Below are positions 49,134 to 57,916 of a stretch of 64,000 nucleotides of DNA, in pieces. The notes below the pieces were generated by a model. The model made no database searches and was not told the origin of the DNA. It saw nothing but the letters and a program-made list of their open reading frames with translations. Numbering within the stretch: position 1 is the stretch's first letter; each line of letters opens with the position of its first letter. Source of the stretch: UBA10649 sp965278965 (lineage in GTDB: Bacteria; Actinomycetota; Actinomycetes; S36-B12); the NCBI GenBank assembly GCA_965278965.1, contig OZ257127.1:1550001-1614000 (forward strand). Reading direction: 5' to 3'. A program made the translations under genes and the position numbers.

Positions 49134-50081
49134 ATGATCCAGATCGAATCGGTCAGCAAGACCTACCCCGACGGGACGACCGCGGTCCACGAGCTGTCGA
49201 TGGACATCGGCGTCGGCGAGCTGGCCGTCCTGGTCGGCCCGTCCGGGTGCGGCAAGACCACAACGATGCGGATGATCAACAGGCTCGTCGAGCCCAGCGG
49301 CGGCCGGATCCTCGTCGACGGCCGCGACGTCTCGCAGGTCGATCCGGTGGAGCTACGCCGTTCCATCGGATATGTGATCCAGCAGGTCGGGCTGTTCCCG
49401 CACCAGACCGTGCGCCGCAACGTGGCGACGGTCCCGGTCCTGTCGGGGTGGGACAAGGCGCGGACGCGGGCACGCGTCGACGAGCTGCTCTCCCTGGTCG
49501 GGCTGCCGCCCGACACCTATGGCGAGCGCTACCCGCACCAGCTGTCCGGCGGCCAGCGGCAGCGCGTCGGGGTCGCGCGCGCGCTTGCGGTCGACCCCCC
49601 GGTCTTGCTGATGGACGAGCCGTTCGGCGCCGTCGACCCGATCGAGCGCGACCGACTCCAGGCCGAGATGCTCACGCTCCTCGCGGATGCGAACAAGACC
49701 GTCGTGTTCGTCACGCACGACGTGGACGAGGCGGTCCGCCTCGGTGACCGCATCGCGGTCATGCGACAGGGTGGGCACCTCGAGCAGTTCGCAACCCCGG
49801 TGGAGATCCTCGGGCGGCCGGCCAACCCGTTCGTCGCCGACTTCGTCGGGACGGACCGCACCGTCAAGCTCCTGGCGGTGACCGCCGTAGACCTGCGGAC
49901 GCTGGTGCCGGTGACGGATGCCGACGCCGCCACGCCTTCCGTCCCGGCGGGCTCGTCCCTGCGGGACGCCCTGGCCGAGCTCCTGCGCTCACCCGCCGGT
50001 CGGGTACGGATCGGCGAGTCCGGCGTGCTCACGATGGACGGCGTGCGGGACAGCCTCCGATCAGCAGGCACACCCGCCTGA
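49134..50081 (+). CDS. Quaternary-amine-type ABC transporter ATP-binding protein
   Basis: This 315-residue ATPase of the OpuCA/ProV family has Walker A GPSGCGKTT at residues 35-43, the Q-loop IGYVIQQVGLFPHQTV, the signature LSGGQRQRVGVARAL, Walker B VLLMDEPFGAVD and the switch His in FVTHDVDEA. The C-terminal region (about residues 245-315) is a shortened CBS-like regulatory part, less than a full CBS pair. It is divergent from the cysteine dioxygenase operon and would power the same importer as the permeases and the binding protein. Confidence 0.93.
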   Translation: MIQIESVSKTYPDGTTAVHELSMDIGVGELAVLVGPSGCGKTTTMRMINRLVEPSGGRILVDGRDVSQVDPVELRRSIGYVIQQVGLFPHQTVRRNVATVPVLSGWDKARTRARVDELLSLVGLPPDTYGERYPHQLSGGQRQRVGVARALAVDPPVLLMDEPFGAVDPIERDRLQAEMLTLLADANKTVVFVTHDVDEAVRLGDRIAVMRQGGHLEQFATPVEILGRPANPFVADFVGTDRTVKLLAVTAVDLRTLVPVTDADAATPSVPAGSSLRDALAELLRSPAGRVRIGESGVLTMDGVRDSLRSAGTPA

Positions 50082-50092
50082 CGGCGTGGCCG

Positions 50093-51052
50093 TTAGGACC
50101 GCCTCCGCACGGCGACCGGACGACGCGCCTCCTTGTCGGCGTAGAGCCCGGCGTCCGCCTTCGCGAGCGCGACATCGAACGGCGTGCCGGCCGGCCAGTC
50201 CGCGACCCCCACGGACCACGGCACCGTCGATTTGCTCCGCAACCGTCGGATGACGTCTGCCGCGGCCGAGAGCGGCGTCTGGGGAAGGATGAGCAGGAAC
50301 TCGTCGCCGCCGAGCCGGACCGCGACGTCGTCCGGGCGCAGCACCGACCGCCAGGCCCGAGCGAGGTCGAGCAGCACCTCGTCGCCCGCCGCATGGCCGA
50401 AGGTGTCGTTGGTCTCCTTGAGGCCGTCCAGGTCCGCGACCAGGAGGATTCGCGGCAGGGTGGCGCGGCCGACGTCCTCGTGGGTGCGCAGGTAGCTGCT
50501 CAGCCCGGTGCGGTTCATCAGGCCCGTGAGATGGTCGTAGTACGCGAGGTGGGTCGTGCGACGGATGAAGACCGCGAGCACGAAGGCCATCCCGAACAGC
50601 ATCGCCGTGATCGTGACCCACGCCTGCGCGAGGTCGGCCGACCACCCGCGTGCGATGACGATCCACAAGAACCCGAGCGCGCCGAGCGCCGCGTACAGGT
50701 GTGCGAGCACGGGCTTGTTCCACAGGCCGACGTAGACCACCGGGACGAGCATCGCCGTGGCGGACGAGACCATCTGCACGTCGGACGACTCCATGGCCGT
50801 GTTGGCGAGCATCTGCACGGCGAGCGCCGCCACTGACACCTGCACGAGCCAGTCGGCCATCCGGGACCTCAGGACCACCACGGCTACGGCGACCGCGGCG
50901 GGCAGGAGCGCCACGGGCAAGGCGACCGCGACCGGGTCCCACGCGATCGCTGCGACCACCTGGACGACCACGAAGGCCCCGGCCCACAGGCCGAGGATCC
51001 AGATGTGGGTCGCCCCGCGCGCTGCGATCGACCCGACCACGCCCCGCATCAT
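50093..51052 (-). CDS. Membrane diguanylate cyclase (GGDEF)
   Basis: This 319-residue protein has about six membrane helices (residues 15-165) and an intact C-terminal GGDEF domain: DHLTGLMNRTGLSSYL, VADLDGLKETNDTFGHAAGDEVL and RLGGDEFLLILP near residue 248. Synthesis of c-di-GMP is expected. No upstream I-site RxxD is obvious, so product inhibition may be weak. It could balance the EAL phosphodiesterase encoded at 16509. Confidence 0.92.
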   Translation of the reverse strand: MMRGVVGSIAARGATHIWILGLWAGAFVVVQVVAAIAWDPVAVALPVALLPAAVAVAVVVLRSRMADWLVQVSVAALAVQMLANTAMESSDVQMVSSATAMLVPVVYVGLWNKPVLAHLYAALGALGFLWIVIARGWSADLAQAWVTITAMLFGMAFVLAVFIRRTTHLAYYDHLTGLMNRTGLSSYLRTHEDVGRATLPRILLVADLDGLKETNDTFGHAAGDEVLLDLARAWRSVLRPDDVAVRLGGDEFLLILPQTPLSAAADVIRRLRSKSTVPWSVGVADWPAGTPFDVALAKADAGLYADKEARRPVAVRRRS

Positions 51053-51247
51053 CGCTGCCGCCTACGCGCGGGCACGGGACGTCCGCCGGACGTTCGGCAT
51101 GGCGTCCTCCGCTGATCGACCTCGCCCAGGGCGAGCACGGGCGTGCCCACGAGTCTGCCGTGCGGGCTCTGGGGAACCGTTACCGGTGGCTACGAGTACC
51201 CACGGTCGTCGGCCCTGAACCGCTGGCGGGCCGCCGAATCGATGCGC

Positions 51248-52357
51248 TCAGGAGGCGCCTTCGCCGTCCGTCGGGCCATGGGGCTCGTCCGACGCGACGG
51301 ACGACGCTGGCTCCCCCTCCGCCTGCGTGGACGGCGCCGTGACGACGTGGACCTCCACGCTCATGTTGGCGGCCTGCTGCTCACGCGCGGCGTAGTGCCG
51401 GTAGGCGCGGATGTCCGCCTCGGTGTCGGCCTGCCCGCGGACGACGGTCGCGAGGCCGCGCGGCCACAGGCGGAAAGCGAGCACCGCGTTCAGCTCGGCG
51501 CAGTACAGCGTGATCTGGGCGAGGAGGAAGAACCAGAACAGCAGGCCGACGACAACCGCGAACGTCCCGTACTGCGTCTGCGCGCCGGCAATCCGGCTGG
51601 TCAGCAGGCCCGTCGCCACCGCTTGCAGCACCGACCAGGCAACCGCGGCGAGGGCTGCCCCGGGCAGGACCTCGCGCCAGCCGATCGGCGCGACGGTCGC
51701 CCGCCGGAACGCAGTCGCGATGATCCCCGTGTTGAGGACGATGACCGCGACGAGCGCGACCACGGAGGCGAAGGGGCCGCCGACCGCGCGGACCGCGAGC
51801 CCTTGGAGGACGGTCGCCAGGGGCAGGCCGATCCCGACGAGCACCAGCAGGGAGAGGCTGCGCGAGATCCGCCCCGCGAAGCTCGCCCGACTCGTCCTCG
51901 GTACCTCGTACACCGTGTCCATGGCGTCCTGCATCCCGTTGGCCACGGCCAGCCCGCTCCAGAGCCCGACGACGAGCGCCAGGGCGAGCGCCGGGCCCGA
52001 GACGTCCAGTGGTGTGAACGTGGCGCCGGCCGAGCCGACGGACAAGAAGCTGCCGGCCGCGGTCTGCACGATGTCGTCGGCGAGGTCCGGGTGTCCGACG
52101 AGGAGACGGGAGACGACCGTCGCCAGGACGATCAGCAGCGGGAACACCGACAAGAACGCGTAGTACGAGACGAGCGAGGCCAACCGGCCCGCGTCATCGT
52201 CGGAGAACTTCTTGTAGACCGCGAACGGCACACCCACCACACGGTGCCGCTGCTGGAAGGCGTCGATACGGTGCAACGGCCCCGGCAGCGGGTCTGACCC
52301 CGTCGAGACTCCCCCGGCGGCCGCCTCGATGCCGTCGGCAGGTCGGCTCGTCGTCAT
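51248..52357 (-). CDS. YihY/BrkB-family membrane protein
   Basis: This 369-residue protein has six membrane helices in the YihY/virulence factor BrkB pattern: DDAGRLASLVSYYAFLSVFPLLIVLATVV, AVANGMQDAMDTVYEVPRTSR and TQYGTFAVVVGLLFWFFLLAQITLYCAELNAV. A cytoplasmic acidic tail follows. The ATG at 52357 begins a hydrophilic N-terminus of about 50 residues. The molecular role of the family is not settled. The 195 bases downstream (51053-51247) hold no gene that I can support. Confidence 0.9.
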   Translation of the reverse strand: MTTSRPADGIEAAAGGVSTGSDPLPGPLHRIDAFQQRHRVVGVPFAVYKKFSDDDAGRLASLVSYYAFLSVFPLLIVLATVVSRLLVGHPDLADDIVQTAAGSFLSVGSAGATFTPLDVSGPALALALVVGLWSGLAVANGMQDAMDTVYEVPRTSRASFAGRISRSLSLLVLVGIGLPLATVLQGLAVRAVGGPFASVVALVAVIVLNTGIIATAFRRATVAPIGWREVLPGAALAAVAWSVLQAVATGLLTSRIAGAQTQYGTFAVVVGLLFWFFLLAQITLYCAELNAVLAFRLWPRGLATVVRGQADTEADIRAYRHYAAREQQAANMSVEVHVVTAPSTQAEGEPASSVASDEPHGPTDGEGAS

Positions 52358-52426
52358 CGCGCTGCCACGTGGTCCACGAGGCAGGCGTACCCATTCCGGT
52401 GCGGACCACACGCACCGAGCCCTGTG

Positions 52427-53641
52427 CTATCCGGCGAGCTCGCCCTGCCGTCGGCGCAGCAGCGCCCGTTCGGTGTCCGTGGGCGCTCGCCCGGCGGCCT
52501 CGTCATACGCCTGCGACGCCTCGGCGGTCCGGCCGAGCCGGGCGAGCAGGTCGGCCCGCACGGCGTGGAACAGGTGGTGGTCGGTGAGGCCGAGCTCGTC
52601 GACCACCTCGAGCGCCGGCCCCGGCCCGTGCACCTCGGCGAGGGCGACACCGCGGTTGAGGGCGACGATCACGGAGGGGCTCATCGCGTAGAGCTGGTCG
52701 TACAGCGCGAGCACCTGCGGCCAGTCCGTGTCCGCGGCGGACGCCGCGTCGCTGTGGACGGCCGCGATCGCGGCCTGCAGCTGGTACGGGCCGGGCTGGC
52801 CCCGGCGCAGGCACGCGCGCACCAGGTCCTGGCCCTCGGCGACGAGGGTGGCGTCCCACAGGCTCCGGTCCTGCTCTGGCAGCCGGACGATCGCACCGTC
52901 GGCGTCGGTCCGGGCAGGGCGGCGTGACTCCGCGAGCAGCATGAGCGCGAGGAGGCCGCGGGCCTCGGGCTCGTCCGGCATCAGCTCGACCAGGGTGCGC
53001 CCGAGCCGGAGTCCCTCGGCCGCGAGGTCGACGCGTCCGAACGCATCGCCCGAGCTCGCGAGGTAGCCCTCGTTGAAGACGAGGTACACCACGGCGAGCA
53101 CGGGCGGCAGCCGCGCGGGGAGGTCGGCGTCGCGCGGCACCCGGTACGGGATGTGCGCTTCGCGGATCTTGTTCTTCGCCCGCACGAGGCGCTGGGCCAT
53201 CGTGGGCTCGGGCACGAGGAACGCTCGCGCGATCTCGGGGGTCTGCAGGCCGGCGACCAGCCGCAGCGTCAGGGCGACCTGCGACGCCGGAGCGAGAGCC
53301 GGATGGCAGCACGTGAAGATGAGGCGGAGCTGGTCGTCGCGCACCGGGCCCACCTCCACGGGGTCGTCGGGGGCATGCAACAGCGCTGCCTGGACATGTC
53401 GGTCATGGCGCGACGACTCTCGACGCAGCCGGTCGATCGCCCGGTTCCGCGCGGTCGTGATGATCCAGCCGGCCGGGCTCGGGGGCACGCCGGTCCTCGG
53501 CCAGGCCTCGATGGCTGCGGCAAGCGCGTCCTGGACCGCCTCCTCGGCGAGCCCGAGGTCGCCGAGGAGGCGGTTCACGGTCGCGACAGCGCGCCCGTAG
53601 TCCTGTCGAAAGACGCGCTCGACGTCGGACGCGTCCAGCAT
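52427..53641 (-). CDS. ECF42-type RNA polymerase sigma factor with C-terminal extension
   Basis: This 404-residue protein has sigma region 2 (FRQDYGRAVATVNRLLGDLGLAEEAVQDAL) and region 4 (LRLVAGLQTPEIARAFLVPEPTMAQRLVRAKNKI). A helical extension of about 220 residues (DUF6596/TPR-like, with VVYLVFNEGYLASSGD and LYDQLYAMSPSVIVALNRGVALAEV) replaces an anti-sigma partner in this group. It lies six bases after the second YCII/DGPF gene, the hallmark context of ECF42. The signal it responds to is unknown. Confidence 0.92.
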   Translation of the reverse strand: MLDASDVERVFRQDYGRAVATVNRLLGDLGLAEEAVQDALAAAIEAWPRTGVPPSPAGWIITTARNRAIDRLRRESSRHDRHVQAALLHAPDDPVEVGPVRDDQLRLIFTCCHPALAPASQVALTLRLVAGLQTPEIARAFLVPEPTMAQRLVRAKNKIREAHIPYRVPRDADLPARLPPVLAVVYLVFNEGYLASSGDAFGRVDLAAEGLRLGRTLVELMPDEPEARGLLALMLLAESRRPARTDADGAIVRLPEQDRSLWDATLVAEGQDLVRACLRRGQPGPYQLQAAIAAVHSDAASAADTDWPQVLALYDQLYAMSPSVIVALNRGVALAEVHGPGPALEVVDELGLTDHHLFHAVRADLLARLGRTAEASQAYDEAAGRAPTDTERALLRRRQGELAG

Positions 53642-53646
53642 GCGGG

Positions 53647-53994
53647 TCAGGCGGACTGGAACGGCCGGATCTCGACGTCTCCCCGGCACGCCACGGCCCC
53701 CTTCTCGGCCCACGCGCGAGCCTCGGCCTCATCGGCCACCTCCAGGACCCAGAAGCCGCCGATGTGCTCCTTCGCCTCCAGGTACGGACCGTCGGTGTGG
53801 CGGAGCGCACCGTCCTTCACCCGGACGACGGACGCGGTGCTCGCGGGCATGAGCCCACCGGCGAACACCCAGACGCCGGCCGCCTGCATCTCCTCGTTCA
53901 CCCGGCCCGTGTCGGCGAACGCCTGCTGCATCTCCTCGTCGGAGGCGTACGGCGACTCCTCGCCGTTGTGGACCGAAAGCAGGTACTGAGGCAT
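53647..53994 (-). CDS. YCII-related (DGPF) protein, second copy
   Basis: This 115-residue ferredoxin-like-fold protein carries the DGPF-type motif TDGPYLEAKEHIGGFWVLEV near residue 68. Small YCII proteins of this type are partners or targets of ECF42 sigma factors. It lies directly upstream of the sigma gene and is a paralogue of the protein encoded at 54088. Enzymatic activity is unproven; His/Asp residues in the cleft could support catalysis. Confidence 0.9.
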   Translation of the reverse strand: MPQYLLSVHNGEESPYASDEEMQQAFADTGRVNEEMQAAGVWVFAGGLMPASTASVVRVKDGALRHTDGPYLEAKEHIGGFWVLEVADEAEARAWAEKGAVACRGDVEIRPFQSA

Positions 53995-54087
53995 CTGCCT
54001 CTCCTCTCATCGTCGAATCCGCCCGCTCGGGCCGATCACCATCTGTACGAACGACGAGCCACGCGATCGACATTCTCCGGCGGACGA

Positions 54088-54444
54088 CTAGCTCATCGGT
54101 GGGCCGACGAACGGGCGAACCTCGATCGGCGTGGTCGTCGCTGCCGACATCCGGCCGGCCCAGGCGATCGCCTCGTCGAGATCGGCGGCGTCGATCACGC
54201 TGATCCCGCCGATCTGCTCCTTGGCCTCGATGAAGGGCCCGTCCATGAGCACCGCCTCCCCGTCGCGGTCGACGACGGTCGTGGACAGCGAGGCGTCGGC
54301 GAGACCACCCCCGAACACCCACCGCCCGTCGGCGACGAGGGCCGCGTGGACGGCCTCCGTGTCGGCGACGATGCGGGCGAGCGCATCGGGCTCGGGCATC
54401 GCGGAGCCGGCTGGGTAGCACACGGACAGCAGGTACAGGGGCAT
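54088..54444 (-). CDS. YCII-related (DGPF) protein, first copy
   Basis: This 118-residue protein starts MPLYLLSVCYP and contains MDGPFIEAKEQIGGISVIDA, the canonical DGPF motif. It shares the overall layout of its neighbour at 53647 but is clearly diverged. The 93-base gap between the two genes contains no recognised signal. It should be co-transcribed with the second copy and the ECF42 sigma gene. Confidence 0.9.
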   Translation of the reverse strand: MPLYLLSVCYPAGSAMPEPDALARIVADTEAVHAALVADGRWVFGGGLADASLSTTVVDRDGEAVLMDGPFIEAKEQIGGISVIDAADLDEAIAWAGRMSAATTTPIEVRPFVGPPMS

Positions 54445-54628
54445 GCGTCTCTCCCTCGATCGGTGCGACCGGACGCTCCGGCCTCACCCTACGTACGAGC
54501 GACCGTCGCCGGAATCGACACGGGTGGCGCACGGGGAGGGTGCTCCGAGGGCTACGGTCGACCCACCGGTGGCCGTGGCTGCCAGCGGTGCGTGGGGAGG
54601 CCCGCCGGCCTCCAGGAGCCGAGCGGCG

Positions 54629-54940
54629 ATGACGATGTCCGAGACGAAATCCGAGACGTACGGCGGACGGCCGCGCCCTGAGTGGGTCGTCCTTCGTGAG
54701 TCGGAGGACCTGGGCCGAGTGACCTACCGCCTCATCGACGTGGCCAAGTCCGGCGTGACCGCCGTCGGCATCCGCTGCTCGGGATGCCCCACCGTCGACG
54801 TCGCCGCGTCGACTCCCCTGACCGACGGCGCGTGCGAGTTCACGGTCGGTCCCGCGGAGCCGCGACGCCAGCCTCAGCTCACCGTGACGTGGGAGGTCGG
54901 GGGCGGCTACTCAGCCCGGTGGTCCGCGCCACTCCCGTGA
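54629..54940 (+). CDS. Small hypothetical protein
   Basis: This 103-residue soluble protein of unrecognised family has an all-beta-looking core, RVTYRLIDVAKSGVTAVGIRCSGCPTVDVAAS and QLTVTWEVGGGYSARWSAPLP. CSGC could be a metal or disulfide pair. The ATG at 54629 follows an AGGAG (54613-54617) with long spacing; an ATG two codons later is possible. It lies ten bases before the DUF1345 gene and may be co-transcribed with it. No function can be assigned. Confidence 0.6.
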   Translation: MTMSETKSETYGGRPRPEWVVLRESEDLGRVTYRLIDVAKSGVTAVGIRCSGCPTVDVAASTPLTDGACEFTVGPAEPRRQPQLTVTWEVGGGYSARWSAPLP

Positions 54941-54950
54941 GCCGAGCGAC

Positions 54951-55574
54951 ATGACCCATCGGTCCGCGGCCGCCCACCTCGTCGGCGCCGGGATCGCCGG
55001 CATCGCCGTCGGGACGGCCACGGTCCTTCTCGCCTCCTGGGGAACGGGGCTGCTCGCCGCCTGGGCCGCCGCCGCGGGGACGTTCCTCCTCATGACCTGG
55101 CCGCGGCTCTGGGCGATGACGGCGGCGGAGTCCGCAGCGTCGGCCCAACGTGAGGACCCCGGCGTGGCGGTGCGGGACGTCCTTCTACCGGCGGTCGCCG
55201 GCATCTCGATGGTGGCCGTCGCGATCGCCATCGTCCCGTCGGGCCGGGCGGACTGGCCGACGATCCTCCTCGGCATCGTCAGCGTCGCCCTGTCATGGCT
55301 CGTCTTCCACACGATCTTCACGCTGAGGTACGCGAGGGCGTACTACTCGCCCCCGACGGGCGGCATCGACTTCAACAGCGACGCCGACCCGGACTACCGA
55401 GACTTCGCCTACTTCGCGTTCACGATCGGCATGACCTTCCAGGTGTCCGACACCGCGGTCAGCGACCGGGACATCCGGGCGTCGGTGCTGCGCCAGGGCC
55501 TGGTCTCGTTCGTGTTCTTGACGATCATCATCGCTATCTCGATCAACGTGATCGCCGGGCTGGGATCCGGTTGA
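54951..55574 (+). CDS. DUF1345-family membrane protein
   Basis: This 207-residue protein has about five transmembrane helices and the DUF1345 signature DFAYFAFTIGMTFQVSDTAVSDRDIR near residues 143-168, preceded by FHTIFTLRYARAYY. The family is conserved in bacteria and its function is unknown. It converges on the DUF2236 gene, with nine bases between the stop codons. Confidence 0.9.
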   Translation: MTHRSAAAHLVGAGIAGIAVGTATVLLASWGTGLLAAWAAAAGTFLLMTWPRLWAMTAAESAASAQREDPGVAVRDVLLPAVAGISMVAVAIAIVPSGRADWPTILLGIVSVALSWLVFHTIFTLRYARAYYSPPTGGIDFNSDADPDYRDFAYFAFTIGMTFQVSDTAVSDRDIRASVLRQGLVSFVFLTIIIAISINVIAGLGSG

Positions 55575-55583
55575 CCCCGGCTC

Positions 55584-56459
55584 TCAGTGCGGGGCGACGA
55601 CCTGGCGACGCCGCCGGCCGCCGAAGGCGTTGGTGTCGACGTAGCGGCGCAGCCCCGGGATCGATCCCGCGATGGACTCCACGGTCCCGCCGGGCGAGAG
55701 CAGCAGCCGGGTCGCCGCCACCGTCGTGGCCTGCTTGAGCGGCCCGAACCGGAAACCGAACAGCTCCTGGTGCTCCGGGGCCATCACGAGCACGCCTGCG
55801 TTGGCGAGGAGGCTCCTGAGCGCGTTCTCCGGAGTGGGCGACCAGGTCCGGGGAACCATCATGTCGCGGAACCACACCGCCGGAGTCGTGAGCGCCAAGC
55901 GCGGAACCATCGCAACCATGTAGGCGATCAGGTCGTCCACGGTCGAGACGACGTGGTCGAGGTCGCAGCCGACGAGCCGGGCGGCGACCGCGCGCTGCTC
56001 CGCGACGAAGGCGTCCTCCTCCGCCGGGCTGAGCTGCGGACCGTAGGTCCGCGCGGCACGCAGCAACGACCACGTGAGGGCGTTGTGCACCCACACGAGA
56101 AGGTCGGGGTCGTCGGCGCGGTGCTCGGCCCCGGTGATCGGGTCGATCGCGCGGCGGGTGGCGTGCAGGTCACGCAGCACCTTGCCGGCCCGCTCCGCGG
56201 ACGCGACGTCGCCGTAGGTGATCGTGAGGTTGTACTCGCCGGTGCGCTGGGCGCGCGCCTCCGGGTGCGTGCGCACCGAGGACGACTGGTCGATCACGTA
56301 CATGACCGGCGGCAGCAGCATCTGGATCATCGCGGCAGCGGACGCTCCGACGGCGATCGACGGCGACGCCATGACGCGCCACGTGACGCTGTCGGGTCCG
56401 TAGAGCCCGTCGTCGGTCGTGTGGATACCGGGGTCAAGGTCGACAGGCCGTGAGGACAT
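55584..56459 (-). CDS. DUF2236 (MpaB-like oxygenase family) protein
   Basis: This 291-residue helical protein has GPDSVTWRVMASPSIAVGASAAAMIQMLLPPV near its start, HATRRAIDPITGAEHRADDPDLLVWVHNALTWSLL in the middle and FGPLKQATTVAATRLLLSP near the end. The conserved His residues (H in VHNAL and others) are those proposed to bind heme in MpaB/latex-clearing-protein relatives. The substrate is unknown. It lies 26 bases downstream of the disulfide oxidoreductase gene on the same strand and may share its transcript. Confidence 0.85.
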   Translation of the reverse strand: MSSRPVDLDPGIHTTDDGLYGPDSVTWRVMASPSIAVGASAAAMIQMLLPPVMYVIDQSSSVRTHPEARAQRTGEYNLTITYGDVASAERAGKVLRDLHATRRAIDPITGAEHRADDPDLLVWVHNALTWSLLRAARTYGPQLSPAEEDAFVAEQRAVAARLVGCDLDHVVSTVDDLIAYMVAMVPRLALTTPAVWFRDMMVPRTWSPTPENALRSLLANAGVLVMAPEHQELFGFRFGPLKQATTVAATRLLLSPGGTVESIAGSIPGLRRYVDTNAFGGRRRRQVVAPH

Positions 56460-56485
56460 GCGCGCACTCTCTCACGGAGGAGCGC

Positions 56486-57853
56486 CTACGCCGCCGTGCC
56501 CTCCAGGGCACCCAGCGCCGCCTCGACCCCGCGATGGAACGTCGGGTACGCGTAGATCATCGTCCGCAGCTCACGCACGGGTACCCGCGCATGGATGGCG
56601 AGCGTGAGCAGCCCGAGGACCTCCCCGCCGGTAGGCCCGACGCTCGTCGCGCCGACGAGGACACCGGCGTCGGCGTCCTCCACCACCTCGATGAACCCCT
56701 CGTTGCCGGTCAGGTGGATCCAGCCGCGCGTCGTGCTCGACAGCGGTGTCGACCCCACCCGCACGCGCATCCCCGCCGCTCGCGCGGCTGCCGGGGTCAG
56801 CCCGACCGACCCGACCTCCGGGTCGGTGAACGTGACGCGTGGGACGGCGCGGTAGTCCGCGTCCGGGAGCGGCGTGCCCAGGATGCTGTGCGTCGCGATC
56901 CGCGACTGGTACATCGCCATGTGCGTGAACTGGCCCTCGCCGGTCACGTCCCCGACCGCCCAGATCCCCGGGGCGACGCGCATCTGCCCGTCGGTGGCGA
57001 GCGCACGGGCGTCGGCGGGCAGGCCGGCGTTGCCCAGCCCCAGGTTCGCCAGGTTGGCCCGACGACCGGTCGCCACGAGGAGTCGTTCGGCGCGCACCGA
57101 ACCCGATCCCAGCTGCACCTCGAACTCGGCCCCGTCATGGCGGACGGCCGTCGCCGCGGCACCCGTGAGCACCGTGATGCCCTCCTTCTCGAACACCGTC
57201 CGGATGAGCTCGCCCGCGGCCGGGACCTCCGGCGGCAGGAGGCGGTCACCGGCCTCGACCACCGTCACCTCCGTGCCGAACCGGCGGAAGACTTGAGCCA
57301 GCTCGCACCCGATCGCGCCGCCGCCGAGCACAATCAGCGACTGCGGAGCGTCGAGGGCCGCGATCGCCTCGCGGTTGGTCCAGTACGGCGTCCCGCGAAG
57401 ACCGTCGATGGGCGCGACCGCCGGCGCCGCGCCGGTCGCGATGACGATGCCCACGCCGGCTCGGACCTCGTCATCGCCCACCCGGACGGTGTCGGGGGCG
57501 ACGAGGGTGGCGCGTCCTCGGATCAGCGTGCCGCCCTTGCCGACGAACCGGTCGGCGGCGACCTGGTCGTTCCAGTCGTCGGTGGCGTCGTCGCGGATCC
57601 GCAGGGCGACCGGTGTGAAGTCGGCCGTGACTGACGACCCGCCCGCGACGCCGGGAACACGCCGGGCCTCGGCCAGGAGGTTTGCGGCGCGGATCATCAT
57701 CTTGCTCGGGACGCACCCCCAATACGGGCACTCACCCCCCACGAGCTCGGCCTCGATCCCCACGACCGACCGGCCCGCCTGGGCAAGCGCGCCGGCGACA
57801 TCCTCCCCGCCCGGACCCATGCCGATCACGACGACGTCGACCTCACGGGCCAT
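56486..57853 (-). CDS. Pyridine nucleotide-disulfide oxidoreductase (LPD/mercuric-reductase-like)
   Basis: This 455-residue FAD enzyme has the N-terminal GMGPGGEDVAGALA FAD motif and the redox pair C42-x4-C47 (GGECPYWGCVPSKMMIRA). It also has the NAD(P) motif LIVLGGGAIGCELAQVFRRFG and the dimerisation domain. The usual catalytic HPT near the C-terminus reads YPT (YAYPTFHRGVEAAL), so it is not a standard lipoamide dehydrogenase. Its position beside arsR suggests a role in thiol redox or metalloid handling (inference). The ATG at 57853 follows GAGGAGG. Confidence 0.87.
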   Translation of the reverse strand: MAREVDVVVIGMGPGGEDVAGALAQAGRSVVGIEAELVGGECPYWGCVPSKMMIRAANLLAEARRVPGVAGGSSVTADFTPVALRIRDDATDDWNDQVAADRFVGKGGTLIRGRATLVAPDTVRVGDDEVRAGVGIVIATGAAPAVAPIDGLRGTPYWTNREAIAALDAPQSLIVLGGGAIGCELAQVFRRFGTEVTVVEAGDRLLPPEVPAAGELIRTVFEKEGITVLTGAAATAVRHDGAEFEVQLGSGSVRAERLLVATGRRANLANLGLGNAGLPADARALATDGQMRVAPGIWAVGDVTGEGQFTHMAMYQSRIATHSILGTPLPDADYRAVPRVTFTDPEVGSVGLTPAAARAAGMRVRVGSTPLSSTTRGWIHLTGNEGFIEVVEDADAGVLVGATSVGPTGGEVLGLLTLAIHARVPVRELRTMIYAYPTFHRGVEAALGALEGTAA

Positions 57854-57916
57854 CGATCCTCCTCAGGTACCTCGTCGGCCGCGCCCTGCGCCGAGTCGCA
57901 ACGGTATGCGCAGCGC

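Noticed and set aside
51053..51247. Possible small gene or riboswitch in the gap before the YihY gene
   Set aside because: Only weak, short inverted repeats (for example GCAC-GGGC-GTGC) are present, and no aptamer core or convincing frame could be recognised.
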